DNA of 64,000 nt, from contig NZ_JABBNI010000014.1 of the NCBI RefSeq assembly GCF_012926525.1, positions 186,001-250,000 of the forward strand, read 5' to 3'. Under the pieces are notes generated by a model. It ran no database searches. It was not told the origin of the DNA and saw only the letters and a list, made by a program, of their open reading frames with translations. The DNA comes from Clostridium muellerianum (GTDB lineage Bacteria > Bacillota > Clostridia > Clostridiales > Clostridiaceae). Position numbers and translations under genes: made by a program. Of this stretch, positions 37,084-45,720 are shown piece after piece; position 1 is the first letter of the stretch, and each line of letters opens with the position of its first letter.

Positions 37084-38433
37084 TTATTGATATAATCTAT
37101 TCTTAGCACCTAACTTTTTTTCAAAGCATATAAACATTAATATGGCATCAATTCCCCATTGTATAACAGTAACCCACCATACATAAATTACAGAGAGTTT
37201 TAAAAAATGTATAAAATAAAAAATCAAAGGTAATCTTATAATCCAGCTAGTAGCTAAGGAAATTACAAGAGGAGTTTTAGCATCACCAGCACCTTTTAAC
37301 GCACTAGCAAAAACTGTAGATATAGCTATAGATGGTTGTTCAAAAGCTCCTATAAAAAGACATAAGGATGCTAAATATATAATTCTTTTTTCTCCTTCAT
37401 CTATAAATAAGTTTACTAATATTCCTGGCATTACTAAAAATACTATTGAAAAAAAGCCCATCATCAATACCGCACCTAATGCACATGCATATGTATACTC
37501 TCTTGCTTTTTTATAATTTTTTTCTCCTACCTTAATTCCTACCAGCGTAGTTGCAGCCATTCCAAATCCCATCCCCGGCATAAAAGAAATAGATTCAATA
37601 GTATTAGCAATTTGGTTAGATGCAAAAGCAATATTTCCTGAATGCATAATAATAAATGTGCAAAGCAACTTACTTAATCCAAAAGCAGCATCCTCCATAG
37701 AAGATGGTATAGAAAGAAGTAAAATATTTTTCACTTTTGATATTTTTAAGTAAAAAATATATTTAAATCTTATTTTTACATAAGATTTTTTTAAAAAATA
37801 AATTAATGCAGCAATAAAACCAACTCCTTGAGAACCTACAGAAGCTATTGCTAAGCCTATGATACCCAACTCTGGAACTATTATGCCAAATATTAATATT
37901 ACATCTAATAGCAACTTAACTACAGTAATAAAAACTGCTATTAAAAATGGGGCATAAGTATTTCCATATCCTCTTAATATTGAATTTATAACATTTGTCA
38001 TCATATTAAAAAATACAGCTACCACAGCTATCTTCGTAAAATTATTACTCACATTCAATACATTTCCTTTAGCCCCAGCCCAAAATAATATATTTCTACT
38101 AAATTTAAATAGTATACAACATATAAAAATTGAAAATATAAATCCTAAAAGAAAACCTATAGATGCATATTCATCAGCTGAAGATTTTTTCTGTGCACCT
38201 ATACTTCTAGATACGAAAGAAGTTATTCCTATTGAAATACCTACTACTATAAAAATATTTACACAAGTATTTAATATTTCACTGCTTATTCCTACAGCAT
38301 TTACCGCAGTACTTCCACCATAATTACCAATCATCATAATATCAAATATAGACATAAGGGTATAACAAATACTTTCACCCACTGCTGGAAGTGATATATC
38401 TAAAACCTCTTTTATAGTACTTTTGTTTAACAT
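37084..38433 (-). CDS. MATE-family multidrug/cation efflux transporter
   Basis: A 449-residue membrane protein with 12 predicted helices in the two-fold MATE arrangement. The N-terminal part has PAVGESICYTLMSIFDIMMIG and the second half has PSSMEDAAFGLSK and MPGMGFGMAATTLVG, typical of the family. It likely exports cationic drugs or metabolites using a Na+ or H+ gradient; the substrate is unknown. The frame opens at 38472, but ATG at 38433 has AAAGGTGG six bases upstream and is chosen. It is monocistronic and converges on the palindromic element. Confidence 0.9.
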   Translation of the reverse strand: MLNKSTIKEVLDISLPAVGESICYTLMSIFDIMMIGNYGGSTAVNAVGISSEILNTCVNIFIVVGISIGITSFVSRSIGAQKKSSADEYASIGFLLGFIFSIFICCILFKFSRNILFWAGAKGNVLNVSNNFTKIAVVAVFFNMMTNVINSILRGYGNTYAPFLIAVFITVVKLLLDVILIFGIIVPELGIIGLAIASVGSQGVGFIAALIYFLKKSYVKIRFKYIFYLKISKVKNILLLSIPSSMEDAAFGLSKLLCTFIIMHSGNIAFASNQIANTIESISFMPGMGFGMAATTLVGIKVGEKNYKKAREYTYACALGAVLMMGFFSIVFLVMPGILVNLFIDEGEKRIIYLASLCLFIGAFEQPSIAISTVFASALKGAGDAKTPLVISLATSWIIRLPLIFYFIHFLKLSVIYVWWVTVIQWGIDAILMFICFEKKLGAKNRLYQ

Positions 38434-38625
38434 TTTTAACCACCTTTTTATTAATTTTAGATTTAGTTTCATATTTCTAAATATATTAATAACTTAATGT
38501 TTTTAATATGAAATTTGCTTAAAATTATATATTTATTGCAACATTCTTTATATTAACTATGAAAAAAATAATTATAATAATTATTAAACCAATAATTAAT
38601 TAGTAAAGGAGGTATTTACTTTAGT

Positions 38626-39201
38626 ATGCATTTTAAAAGAATAAAGAAAAATGTTCCTATAAACACATAAGAAAGGTATAATAGACTAAAAGCTGTAGAA
38701 TATGCAGATAAATATTTCATTGCCGCTTTGGGTAATAGAAACATTTTTAAATACAATAAAAAAATATGTGGATTTTACTGTTATAGGTGAAGATTGTACA
38801 AATTTTGCATATCAAGTAATTGCTGATAAGAAATCTGGTAGATTAAAATTTGATGGAACTTGGTATTGTTCCTATGCTAGATATGGTAATATTAGTGAAA
38901 GTAGTGCTTGGATAAATGCAGATAGTTTTAAATCACATTTAATATATAGTGGTAAAGGACGTTTAATAAAGAGAGGGTGTTTTGAAGATTTGATAACTCC
39001 CCAAAATGATTCTTTAGATCCTGCTTAGAAACTTTACTTAGGTGATTTGATTTATTATGAAAAAAAAGCAATATGGATCATTTTGCCGTTATAACTAGTT
39101 TTGATTCCAAAGGTTATCCTTTAGTAAATCCCCATATTACAGACAGATATCATTTTTCATGGAATTTGGGATTGGGAAACAAAAACATTTTTCTCATCTA
39201 A
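38626..39201 (+). pseudogene. Decayed amidase-domain (amidase_6-like) gene
   Basis: A good AAAGGAGG ribosome binding site precedes an ATG at 38626. The frame hits a stop after 14 codons, then reads YNRLKAVEYADKYF. It shifts frame before GEDCTNFAYQVI, which holds the putative catalytic Cys region, meets another stop near 39026, continues GDLIYYEKK, and shifts again before MDHFAVITSFD, which holds the His region, ending at 39201. The pieces in order match the putative amidase domain of secreted or spore-associated clostridial cell-wall proteins. At least two nonsense and two frameshift lesions make it a pseudogene. Confidence 0.8.
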
Positions 39202-39263
39202 TTCATATAAGGTAAATATCTTTTGATACTTTTCTCATTAGCAAATTACCTAGAAATATTTTT

Positions 39264-39308
39264 AGTGGAGAGCAAATAGCTTTTTCTATTCATTATTAAC
39301 TCTCCACT
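39264..39308 (+). terminator. Terminator of the decayed amidase gene
   Basis: Arms AGTGGAGAG and CTCTCCACT with an inner AATAG/CTATT stem are followed by TTTTAAATT. It lies 63 bp after the end of the amidase remnant and supports its past transcription. Confidence 0.65.
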
Positions 39309-39425
39309 TTTAAATTACTTATATTTATTTTAATTAAAATATTTATTTTTATTAGGTTTTTTAGGATAATATATACTATTATACCGCACTCATCCATTAT
39401 AAGACTTATTTAATTATATCCTTAT

Positions 39426-40589
39426 TTATAAAAAAAATATTTTTTCCATTGGTAAAAATGCAGCACCAAATATAGAAGCATTTTCTCCTAAACTTGAAAA
39501 CATCACATTGCATTGATTCTTATCATAAAAGCTATTGCTCTCAAATACTTTTTTTATTAAATCTTCTTCTATGAAACTCTTATATGGAAATATTTCTCCT
39601 CCTATAAGTATATCTTTAGGATCTAAAGTCAAGATTATATTTTTAATCCCTTCTGCTAAAAAGTCAACATATGTATCAAGTATGGCCTTTGCCTTTTGAT
39701 TAGTTTGAGTCATCTTTAAAAAATAACTTAAGTTATTTTTATCATCATTAAAAATATTCCTATATTCATCAAGCAAAGCTTTTTTAGAAGCATATAGTTC
39801 CCAACATCCCATTTTACCACAGTTGCACTTTCTACCATTTTTAACAATAGTCATATGTCCAAATTCACCTGCACGCTTATTAAAGCCTTTATAAACACTA
39901 TCGCCAATAACTATCCCTGTTCCAACTCCTTCTGTAATAGATATAAAAATCAAACTATTTTTTGTATCACTGAAATTTATAAAAGCTTCTGCATACGCTG
40001 AAGCATTTGCTTCGTTCTCTATGAAAACTGGAAATTTAAAAAAACATTCAAACTCCTTAAAAAATATATTTCTAATTCCTAAATTTGTCATATTTTTCAA
40101 AAACAACCTTTTTTCATCTACTACGCCAGGTAATGAAAATCCTATTCCTAGTATTTTATCTAAAGGAATATTGAGATTATTTATAATTTTTTCTACACAA
40201 TTTCTAACTTTAATAATTATATCTTTAAAGTCACATAAATTTTCAGGCATATGAAAATTTGTTTCATGTATTACATTAAAATTTAAATTTGCCAAAATAA
40301 TTCTAACTCTATCCTTTGTGATACACACTCCAAAAGAATATCTACAATCTGGAATAAATTTAATAATTGTAGGTTTTCTACCGCCTGTGGATTCTGCAAC
40401 ACCAGCTTCTTGTAAAAATCCTTGTTCTATTAAATCATTACTATTACTTATAACAGTCGGAATACTTATATCAAGTTTTTGCGATATATCCTGCTTTGTA
40501 AGTTTATTGTTTCTGTATAATAGATTTAATATCTTTTTTTGATTTAATCTTCTTATTGTTTCTTGATCTATTGATTTTAACCTTTTCAT
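39426..40589 (-). CDS. xylR: ROK-family transcriptional regulator (XylR-like)
   Basis: A 387-residue NagC/XylR-type regulator. It has an N-terminal winged helix (LNQKKILNLLYRNNKLTKQDISQKLDISIPTV) and a ROK sugar-binding domain with GIGFSLPGVVD, EFGHMTIVKNGRKCNCGKMGCWELYAS (zinc Cys cluster) and a C-terminal IFGAAFL. The frame opens at 40712, but ATG at 40589 follows GGTGGTACTAAT and fits the family. Context, i.e. shared promoter architecture with the GH43/symporter and xylAB operons, suggests it controls xylose use and itself. The gene symbol rests on context; ROK proteins also sense other sugars. Confidence 0.85.
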   Translation of the reverse strand: MKRLKSIDQETIRRLNQKKILNLLYRNNKLTKQDISQKLDISIPTVISNSNDLIEQGFLQEAGVAESTGGRKPTIIKFIPDCRYSFGVCITKDRVRIILANLNFNVIHETNFHMPENLCDFKDIIIKVRNCVEKIINNLNIPLDKILGIGFSLPGVVDEKRLFLKNMTNLGIRNIFFKEFECFFKFPVFIENEANASAYAEAFINFSDTKNSLIFISITEGVGTGIVIGDSVYKGFNKRAGEFGHMTIVKNGRKCNCGKMGCWELYASKKALLDEYRNIFNDDKNNLSYFLKMTQTNQKAKAILDTYVDFLAEGIKNIILTLDPKDILIGGEIFPYKSFIEEDLIKKVFESNSFYDKNQCNVMFSSLGENASIFGAAFLPMEKIFFL

Positions 40590-40694
40590 ATTAGTACCAC
40601 CATTCAAAATTAAATTTATTAATACTATTTTAGTTGATCTGGTTGATCTAGCTGATGTATCATATTTAATCATCGCTTGTTTTAACTTAAATTT

Positions 40695-40737
40695 AGTATA
40701 CCATCTATGCAAAAGTTTCTCAAGTGGCTTTATAAAG
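40695..40737 (-). promoter_or_regulatory. Promoter of the ROK regulator gene with CTTTATAAAG site
   Basis: On the minus strand CTTTATAAAG (40728-40737) lies 4 bp upstream of the -35 TTGAGA (40718-40723), followed by a 17-bp spacer and TATACT (40695-40700). The same design occurs upstream of the symporter/GH43 and xylAB operons. The leader to the ATG is about 100 bases. Confidence 0.8.
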
Positions 40738-41045
40738 TTCTAGTATTAAGTAAAAGTAACTATCATTTTTAACGAATACTGATCTGTACTATCAAAAGAT
40801 TATTTATTTAATAGTTTAAATCTTTTCTATAAGATCTTTATATACTAAGTGTTGCAATTCATAATCTCAACTAAAATCTTATATCTATTTTACTTATAAT
40901 ATTCCATAAATTCAATATTGGTGGTACACTAAATATATCTACTCTTTACCTAATGTCAAAAATTTTGAATATATATGTGAACCTTTAAGAAGATACATTA
41001 GATTATATTAGAGTAAAATAATAAAATTAAATGAGGATTAAAAAA
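40738..41045. other. Divergent intergenic region
   Basis: AT-rich gap between the ROK gene promoter and degV. It should contain the degV promoter. No confident -35/-10 pair, repeat or RNA motif seen. A GGTGGTAC at 40920-40927 recalls a T-box antiterminator string but lacks the rest of the motif. Confidence 0.35.
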
Positions 41046-41894
41046 ATGGAAAAAATACTATTAATAACTGACAGTGCATCTGATATAAACAAAGATTTTA
41101 TTAAAAAAAATAATATAAAACTTTTACCCTTTAAGATAACATTTAAAGATATGGAATACGAAGACGGAATTGATATAAATTCTAAAATGTTGTATGAAAT
41201 GCTACCAAACGAAATACCCAAAACATCACTTCCAAGTATTGATAGGTTAAGTGATATATTAGAAAAAGGAATCAAAGAAGGCTATACTCATGCTATTATA
41301 GTAACTATATCCAATCAATTTTCAGGCACCTATAATTCAGTAAGATTATTTTGTGATAACTTCCAAGGTTTAAAAATTCATGTATTTGATTCTTTATCTT
41401 TAACTATGGCAGAGGGTGCTATAATAACCGAATCGGTAGAGCTTATAAAAGCTGGTAAATCCTTTGAACAAATAGTAAATGTTTTACCTAAAATTAGAGA
41501 TAATACAGAAGTTTTTTTCACAATAGATACATTGGAATATTTAAAGAAAGGTGGACGAATAGGTAAAGTTGCAGGAACTGTCGGAGAAATACTTAATCTT
41601 AAACCTATAATAACTATAGATAAAAAAGGAGCTTTTCAAGCAATTTTTAAAGTAAGAGGAGTTAAACAATCAATATCAAAATTAACAAGTATAGCTAAAA
41701 GCAAGTTGGAAATGAGTAAATGTAAGGTATGGATATTAAGTGGAGATGCAAAAGAAAAAGCTCTTACATTATATGAATCAATAAGACATTTACCTAACTT
41801 AATTGAATGCAAAATAGAAGGAGAAATCTGTCCAGCATTAGGAATTAATACTGGTAAAGGTCTTGTAGGTTTCGTTGTAGAAACAATAGATTAA
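41046..41894 (+). CDS. DegV-family fatty-acid-binding protein (copy 1)
   Basis: A 282-residue DegV/FakB-type protein. It has ILLITDSASDINKDF at the N-terminus, the TSLPS lipid-head-group motif, SGTYNS, DTLEYLKKGGRIGK, and a C-terminal PALGINTGKGLVG. FakB proteins carry fatty acids to the FakA kinase. No fakA is nearby, so partner and ligand are unknown. An upstream in-frame ATG (41031) contains the GAGGATT that serves as ribosome binding site for the ATG at 41046, so the latter is chosen. A paralogue in the opposite orientation is at 51304-52155. Confidence 0.9.
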   Translation: MEKILLITDSASDINKDFIKKNNIKLLPFKITFKDMEYEDGIDINSKMLYEMLPNEIPKTSLPSIDRLSDILEKGIKEGYTHAIIVTISNQFSGTYNSVRLFCDNFQGLKIHVFDSLSLTMAEGAIITESVELIKAGKSFEQIVNVLPKIRDNTEVFFTIDTLEYLKKGGRIGKVAGTVGEILNLKPIITIDKKGAFQAIFKVRGVKQSISKLTSIAKSKLEMSKCKVWILSGDAKEKALTLYESIRHLPNLIECKIEGEICPALGINTGKGLVGFVVETID

Positions 41895-41956
41895 ACTTTA
41901 ATATACCAAAGCATTAACCGTTATGTTATGGTATTAAGGTCTATTGAAAAAATAAT

Positions 41957-41996
41957 TGGTCAATATGTTATTTTCTTTCATATGCCTAATTTAAAT
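41957..41996. repeat. Partial copy of the palindromic repeat (end fragment)
   Basis: The string TGTTATTTTCTTTCATATGC followed by CTAA matches the right-hand arm of the 186-bp element (TTGTTATTTTCTTTCATATACCTAA at 37019-37043) with one or two changes. The left arm and centre are not recognisable here. It looks like a solo end or a heavily decayed copy. Confidence 0.55.
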
Positions 41997-42019
41997 CTCT
42001 ATTTTACCTAATGTGAAAA

Positions 42020-42059
42020 TGCCTTGAAGGCTTCTATTTGGAAGCTTTCAAGGCACTTT
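42020..42059. terminator. Terminator between degV copy 1 and the pectinase gene
   Basis: A 15-bp stem with one G-U pair (arms 42020-42034 and 42041-42055) is followed by CTTTT on the plus strand and AAAA-complement T residues on the other. It can terminate both converging genes. Confidence 0.75.
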
Positions 42060-42170
42060 TAAAATATGACTAACTTAATATTTATTATAAGTTGTCTTGA
42101 AGTATTATCAATAAAAAATAGATAATTTAAGTTTTTTATTTTTTCCAATGCAGTAAAACACATTTATGTT

Positions 42171-43901
42171 TTACTTAATATTGATACTATTTGTTTTAGT
42201 AATTCCATTTTGAAAACTACATTCTTTAAAAAGTACATTTTTACAACAATCAAGCTTTGCTTCATAGAAATTACAATTTATAAATTGTAAATTGCTGAGA
42301 TATGAAACATCCTTTCCAAAATTTGAGCCGTTTAAGTCTAAAATATATTTAGGATTGCCTTTAGGTGCGTTAACATTTTCAAATTTGAAATCAGAAATAT
42401 CAGGAAGTTTAACACCTGGAGTTGCACTTTTCTGCTTATCATAGTTGGTAATAACAGAAATTCTATTACAAATTGAATCTCTTAATTGAAGATTATGAAT
42501 ATATCCTCCTCTGGATGGACTAACTTTTACACGGATTCCATTATTCACATTTCCATTCTTAAGATCAAAAGGAATAATAGTACAATCTTCCGCAAAAACA
42601 TTACTTATTCCTCCAGACATTTCACTGCCTAATGTAATACCTCCATGACCAAAATTAAACACACATCCACGATAGTATATATTCTTAGATGGTCTACCAA
42701 TTTTACGTCCTTCAGCATCCTTACCAGATTTAATTGCGGAACAGTCATCACCTGTTGAAAAAGTATTTTTAAGCAAATATACATCATTTGAAGAATTTGG
42801 ATCAAAACCATCGCCATTATGCACACTTGTATTGATATCAAGATTATAAGATGTAACATTTTTACTGTATACTGGAACTACAGTCCACATCATGCCGTTT
42901 CTAATATGAATTCCATCAAGGTAAACATTTGAACAATTTTTCAAGCTAATTAGACTACCTCCACCATAATGAGATGCCTTGTTATGTTGTGTATCAGCAC
43001 AAAATGCATCATAAGCTTTTCGAAGTTCTAAACCATTATTCTCATCACCAATTGTCCCTTCACCCATAATTTTAATATTATAAGTTGTAGTTCCTTTCTT
43101 ACTATCCATTGTTCCAACATTTAATAAGCTTGAAAATGCTGGATTTCCTAGTGTAGGACTATTAGGATCATAAATATCTTCAATATCATGTCTTGCAGAA
43201 GTCCAAGGATAATCTTTTAATTCTGTACTTGGTATGAGTTGTGAATTTTGAGCTACATAAAATGTCATATCATCATGCAAATACAATGCACCACTTAGAT
43301 ATTTTCCTTCAGGCAAAAGAACAGTCTCTCCCTTTTTACAGTCGTTAATTGCTTTTTGAATTGCTTCAGTATCTTTGGCTATGCCATTACCAACAGCCCC
43401 ATAATTTTTCACATTTAGAACCTTTTCTGTATTTTTTGTCTTTATTGCAACTTCATTACTGCTTTTAGATTCAAAGCCATTGGTATCGTGAGCTTTTACA
43501 CTGAACTTATATTTTTTATTTTCCTCTAAACCCTGTATCTTATAATAAGTCTTGTCTGTTTCGCCTATCTTTTTACCATCATTATCATAAATAATATAGC
43601 CTGTTATTGTAGAATATTGAGCTGGCTTTTCCCAAACTAATACGACTGATTTATCTGTTATTGAAGCTGGAGCTTTACGTAATTTAGTTGGATTATAAAT
43701 TTTTTCACCAGCTCCCTTAAATTTTTCCCAAATAAGTGTTGCTTTTTCATAGGTAATTGACTGAGAAATTGCTTGCGGATTCTTAGGTATAGGAATGTCT
43801 GCTGCATATACTTTACATTGCTCAAGTAAACCAATCACTGTAGCTATAAAAAACATAAGAAAAAGCATCGGTAATTTTCTATTTTTCCAAACTTGTTTCA
43901 T
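42171..43901 (-). CDS. Secreted glycoside hydrolase family 28 (polygalacturonase) with FN3 domain
   Basis: A 576-residue pectin-degrading enzyme. A signal peptide (residues 1-~33, Lys/Arg then MLFLMFFIATVIG) is followed by a fibronectin type III domain (about 60-155). The GH28 beta-helix starts at VLNVKNYGAVGNGIAKD. Catalytic motifs are HNGDGFDPNSSNDV, GDDCSAIKSGKD, FGHGGITLGSEMSGG and IRVKVSP; the three Asp and the RIK-like RVK are in place. The similarity suggests exo-polygalacturonase, which is inferred. No cell-wall anchor is seen. The ribosome binding site is GGAGGTACAATTTAT. It lacks the shared CTTTATAAAG promoter. Confidence 0.9.
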   Translation of the reverse strand: MKQVWKNRKLPMLFLMFFIATVIGLLEQCKVYAADIPIPKNPQAISQSITYEKATLIWEKFKGAGEKIYNPTKLRKAPASITDKSVVLVWEKPAQYSTITGYIIYDNDGKKIGETDKTYYKIQGLEENKKYKFSVKAHDTNGFESKSSNEVAIKTKNTEKVLNVKNYGAVGNGIAKDTEAIQKAINDCKKGETVLLPEGKYLSGALYLHDDMTFYVAQNSQLIPSTELKDYPWTSARHDIEDIYDPNSPTLGNPAFSSLLNVGTMDSKKGTTTYNIKIMGEGTIGDENNGLELRKAYDAFCADTQHNKASHYGGGSLISLKNCSNVYLDGIHIRNGMMWTVVPVYSKNVTSYNLDINTSVHNGDGFDPNSSNDVYLLKNTFSTGDDCSAIKSGKDAEGRKIGRPSKNIYYRGCVFNFGHGGITLGSEMSGGISNVFAEDCTIIPFDLKNGNVNNGIRVKVSPSRGGYIHNLQLRDSICNRISVITNYDKQKSATPGVKLPDISDFKFENVNAPKGNPKYILDLNGSNFGKDVSYLSNLQFINCNFYEAKLDCCKNVLFKECSFQNGITKTNSINIK

Positions 43902-44018
43902 ATAAATTGTACCTCCTAATTGTTAATACAAATAATATTTAATAAATTATATAAACATATAACAGGAAACAACAATCCTAAAATACAGTTATCTAATTAT
44001 GCATAAGTAAGATTAAGA

Positions 44019-44130
44019 CATATTCAAGATAATAACTAAGAAGTCAGCTAGTATATTTTTCATTATATTGTATCAGCAAAACCTAACTTCTTATCAAATG
44101 CAAAATATATTAATATCTCTCATATGCCTT
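44019..44130. repeat. Degenerate relative of the palindromic repeat
   Basis: In the same order and spacing as the 186-bp element this stretch carries CATATTCA, AATAACTA, AGTCAGC, TAGTATATTTT, TCAGCA-AACC, CTTCTTATCAAATGCAAAATATATTAATAT-type right arm and CATATGCCT. It is diverged and slightly shorter, and lies just downstream of the GH43 stop codon. Confidence 0.55.
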
Positions 44131-44142
44131 AATATTTTATTT

Positions 44143-45699
44143 TTACTTGGGTTGGTAATTAAAATAATCAAAGTCAGCAAAACAGTCATTTTTCTTCTCT
44201 AAATTATTAACTGTTAATCCTACAAAATTTCCTGTAAATCCTCCTGACAAAAAGCTAATATCTTCTTTAGCTAAAAATTCTTGTTTCCCTTTATCTTCTA
44301 TGCTAAATCGTGCGTTAATTCCATTTACTTCAACATGTAGTTTTACTTTATTGCCACTTACTGGTACTTGAACAGGTAATATGATGAATTCATCTTTTAC
44401 CGATTTCATTACTTGTGCAATAATTCCTTTTTCTTCATCATAGGAAATGTATAAGTAAATGTAATTCATTATATCCAGGTACAATATCATTCCTGCAAAT
44501 TGTAAGTAGTTGACTGGATTAAAAGTAATTGAAGTTTCAGCACTAAAATTTATATTTCTTTGCCGTATTGCAATAATATGCTGATCAAAAGTACTTTGAG
44601 GTGATTCAGCACCAAACATACGAAGTATAGATTTATTTGTCTCTATTTTCATCCAACTATCATTTGGAAATAGTCGTAAAGTACTCCATTCGTTTTTAAG
44701 CTCTTTTTTATCAAAATCATCAAAAAAACTATTGTTTTTCTTATTTATAACTCCATTGAACCCTTTTGGAATTTCAACATCTAAAGCAGGTGAATGACCA
44801 CCATGACTAAGTCTTAGCCAACCATCTTCTGACCAAATAACCTTTTGCAGTGCGGTTTCCCTTCCTAGAATAGGATATTTTCCCGAAACAGGTCTTGTAC
44901 ATAGATGTGCTAAATACCATTCATGCTCATCTGTTTCTACTAAACTTGCATGACCTGAACACTGAAGAGGTAATTCAGAATTATCTCTAGAAGTTAGCAT
45001 AGGATTTTTGGGATCTACTTCATATGGTCCAGTAATACATTTTGATCGTGCAACCGTAACCATGTGCCCTTCTTCTGTTCCACCTTCAGCAGTTAATAAA
45101 TAATAGTAATCCCCATGCTTATAAATCTGTGGTGCCTCTGTTTTTTGATACTTTGTTCCATTAAAAATCTTATATACCTTTCCAATCAATTCTTTTTTTT
45201 CATCATCAAATTCTTGAAGAACAATTCCACAAGATCTGTTATGAGTTGCTAAACGGTAATCCCATATTTCATTTACTAACCATTTTTTTTCATTAGTATC
45301 GTGGAATAAAGCTGGATCAAACCCAGAACTATTTAAATAAAGCGGTTTGCTCCAAGGACCTTTAATATCTTTAGCAGTTATTAGATAGTTATTTACATCT
45401 TTAAATGGTACTTTTGTAGTTTTTACATCAGTATATACTAAATAAAAAGTGTCGTCTGAATAACTTAAATGAGGTGCCCAAATGCTGCATCCTTTTGGGT
45501 TGCCCTGTAAATTAACTAAATTCTCATTTGTTAATACTGAAGTGTAGTAATCCCAATTAACTAAATCATATGATTCGTAAATTCTTATTCCTGGCAGCCA
45601 TTCAAAGGTAGAAACTGCAATATAGTACTTTTCATTAACTTTTACTATACAAGGATCTGGATTAAACCCTTCAAGTATTGGATTGTGAATAAATTGCAT
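44143..45699 (-). CDS. Glycoside hydrolase family 43 beta-xylosidase/arabinofuranosidase
   Basis: A 518-residue cytoplasmic enzyme without signal peptide. The five-blade catalytic domain has the general base Asp in FNPDPCI, a pKa-modulating Asp in SGFDPALFHD and the acid Glu in KTEAPQIYK. A C-terminal beta-sandwich (DUF1349/GH43_C2-like, about 325-515) follows. The architecture matches xylan 1,4-beta-xylosidase of GH43 subfamily 11; the exact specificity is inferred. ATG at 45699 follows AAAGGAAGTGATATTA; an upstream GTG is rejected. It lies 21 bp after the symporter gene and is cotranscribed with it: xyloside import, then hydrolysis. Confidence 0.9.
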   Translation of the reverse strand: MQFIHNPILEGFNPDPCIVKVNEKYYIAVSTFEWLPGIRIYESYDLVNWDYYTSVLTNENLVNLQGNPKGCSIWAPHLSYSDDTFYLVYTDVKTTKVPFKDVNNYLITAKDIKGPWSKPLYLNSSGFDPALFHDTNEKKWLVNEIWDYRLATHNRSCGIVLQEFDDEKKELIGKVYKIFNGTKYQKTEAPQIYKHGDYYYLLTAEGGTEEGHMVTVARSKCITGPYEVDPKNPMLTSRDNSELPLQCSGHASLVETDEHEWYLAHLCTRPVSGKYPILGRETALQKVIWSEDGWLRLSHGGHSPALDVEIPKGFNGVINKKNNSFFDDFDKKELKNEWSTLRLFPNDSWMKIETNKSILRMFGAESPQSTFDQHIIAIRQRNINFSAETSITFNPVNYLQFAGMILYLDIMNYIYLYISYDEEKGIIAQVMKSVKDEFIILPVQVPVSGNKVKLHVEVNGINARFSIEDKGKQEFLAKEDISFLSGGFTGNFVGLTVNNLEKKNDCFADFDYFNYQPK

Positions 45700-45720
45700 T
45701 AATATCACTTCCTTTATTTA

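Noticed and set aside
40591-40612. GGTGGTAC string before the ROK gene (and again at 40920-40927), resembling the T-box antiterminator
   Set aside because: The longer T-box consensus, specifier stem and terminator are absent, and at 40591-40612 the string simply serves as the ribosome binding site of the ROK gene.
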